The notes under the pieces: generated by a model
What the model was told of the DNA's origin: nothing
Database searches by the model: none
What the model saw: the letters and a program-made list of their open reading frames with translations, nothing else
Shown here: positions 31,918 to 32,853 of the stretch, one piece after another
Position numbering within the stretch: position 1 is the stretch's first letter
Layout: each line of letters opens with the position of its first letter
Assembly: GCA_944323155.1 (NCBI GenBank)
Contig: CALURL010000016.1
Location: 1 to 32,853 of the forward strand
Length of the DNA: 32,853 nucleotides
Direction of reading: 5' to 3'
Source of the DNA: Candidatus Gastranaerophilales bacterium
GTDB lineage: Bacteria > Cyanobacteriota > Vampirovibrionia > Gastranaerophilales > Gastranaerophilaceae
Made by a program: the position numbers and the translations under genes

Positions 31918-32853
31918 TTATAAGGCACCGCCGCCGCCATCTCTGAAGTAGTCGTAATGTCTTGTATCATCATAGTTGTTAATATATTCCGCTTCAACAT
32001 TTTTCTGGAATTCAGTTTTAGGAGCTCCAACTCTTGTTGCAAGCAGTGCATCAATATCAGGAGTCAAACTTAATTCAAAGTGGAAACGACCGTATTTTCT
32101 ATCTTGTTCCCAGCGGTTGTTAATGAGCGGATAGCCCCAGTATAGTCTAGCACTTAAATCGCCTGGAAGTTGTACTCTTAACCCCATACCAACAGATGCT
32201 AAGAAGTAGCTGCCTCCATAAATATCTTCTCTTGCTGAGGGGAAAATACCTGCATGGTCTGCAAATATTGCACCTTTAACATATCTGCCGATAAATGGAA
32301 TTTTTTCTCCTGTGCGAGGGCTTGTTATTTCTCTTGGCAATAACGGGAACATCAATTCACCACTGATGAAGTATCCGTTTTTACCAATCATAATACCTTC
32401 TTGATAACCTCTTACAGTTGCCAAACCACCTGATTGAATTTGATCAAGGTAAGGAATTTGTTTGTCACCAGGTACGATTTGATAATTACTTCTCAATTGA
32501 CCGATTACACCATGAGAGAAATCGTGTAATCTTACAACGCTGCCGCTGTATTTAAAGTAATTGTTATCTCTCTGGCTGTTAAATATCGGGAATGAATAAG
32601 CTGCGTTTTGATTTAAATACCAAATACCGTATTTAGTATCTTTTCTTAATTGTAAAGCGACTTCTGCACTTGTAATCTGGTCAGTTCCGCCAATCCAGTC
32701 GTCTAGAATATCAATACTACTGAATGTTCTTGAACGTTTGTAGTTTAAGCCTCCAAATGCTTTTAATTCTAAGCCCGGTTTTCTAATGATTGGTTGTGAA
32801 TAGTAAAGTGAATATTGATAAGCATTACTACCCATGCCTAAATCCCTGAAATC
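31918..32853 (-). CDS. TpsB/Omp85-type outer-membrane transporter (ShlB/FhaC-like), C-terminal part
   Basis: The frame is open to the window edge (DFRDLG continues before the first internal Met at 32835), so only the last 311 residues are seen. They form a C-terminal beta-barrel. The signature SGGLATVRGYQEG followed by NGYFISGELMFPLLP matches the two-partner secretion / Omp85 barrel (ShlB/FhaC/HecB). The last barrel strand, FHFELSL, is followed by an unusual tail of about 45 residues ending in GGGGAL, instead of a terminal aromatic residue. Family members export a large surface protein through the outer membrane or insert barrels. Its partner would be upstream, outside the window. This is direct evidence for an outer membrane. 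Confidence 0.85.
   Translation of the reverse strand, partial: DFRDLGMGSNAYQYSLYYSQPIIRKPGLELKAFGGLNYKRSRTFSSIDILDDWIGGTDQITSAEVALQLRKDTKYGIWYLNQNAAYSFPIFNSQRDNNYFKYSGSVVRLHDFSHGVIGQLRSNYQIVPGDKQIPYLDQIQSGGLATVRGYQEGIMIGKNGYFISGELMFPLLPREITSPRTGEKIPFIGRYVKGAIFADHAGIFPSAREDIYGGSYFLASVGMGLRVQLPGDLSARLYWGYPLINNRWEQDRKYGRFHFELSLTPDIDALLATRVGAPKTEFQKNVEAEYINNYDDTRHYDYFRDGGGGAL

Overview
The window is AT-rich bacterial chromosome. It most resembles a gut relative of Cyanobacteria (Vampirovibrionia/Melainabacteria, order Gastranaerophilales). This is an inference from the prepilin cores of the FTLAEVLITLGIIGVVAALT type, the B12-binding-type radical SAM gene beside ribonuclease E/G, a DUF3137 membrane protein and a glycogen-synthase-like protein with a long private tail. 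I see no photosynthesis genes, insertion sequences, phage genes or CRISPR arrays.

Layout. 1-2184: a truncated AGCS sodium:amino-acid symporter and an HD-GYP-type phosphohydrolase (minus strand). 2353-4051: a PanE-like ketopantoate reductase and a cytoplasmic LysM protein (plus). 4073-9422: a minus-strand operon of a small unknown protein, a radical SAM/DUF2344 protein, RNase E/G and two small membrane proteins. 9531-10207: two paralogous small proteins built on a repeated RWYD motif. 10342-13380: an exported protein, then a BlaI-type repressor, an unknown protein and an exported protein with serpin-like features. 13411-17438: a small unknown protein, an XRE regulator overlapping radA, a GspF/PilC platform protein and a prepilin. 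17508-21171: a small unknown protein, MazG, a two-gene operon of unknowns and a TPR protein. 21325-24617: a second prepilin, Pth, a second XRE-like regulator, tRNA-Lys and a DUF3137 protein. 24621-29475: the GT5-like protein, a CNT-family nucleoside transporter and a zinc-ribbon protein. 29570-32853: a 31-residue membrane peptide, the bioDA operon and the C-terminal part of a TpsB/Omp85-type outer-membrane transporter.

The most interesting signal is in the two prepilin genes. Both start with the same short module (ribosome site, MK-LF-SQV) that runs straight into a pure G tract, 12 G at 16730-16741 and 10 G at 21352-21361. In both, the annotated start is out of frame with the pilin body as assembled, and in both a tract of 11 G would join them. 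This looks like a pair of slipped-strand (phase-variable) switches controlling pilin-like surface proteins. The second gene also carries a duplicated 60-bp, GC-richer, hairpin-containing segment between the tract and the pilin core. Read error in the homopolymers is the main alternative.

Genes for envelope and surface functions recur: GspF, the prepilins, the TpsB-like barrel and several exported unknowns. This fits a diderm cell with type IV pilus or type II-like machinery.
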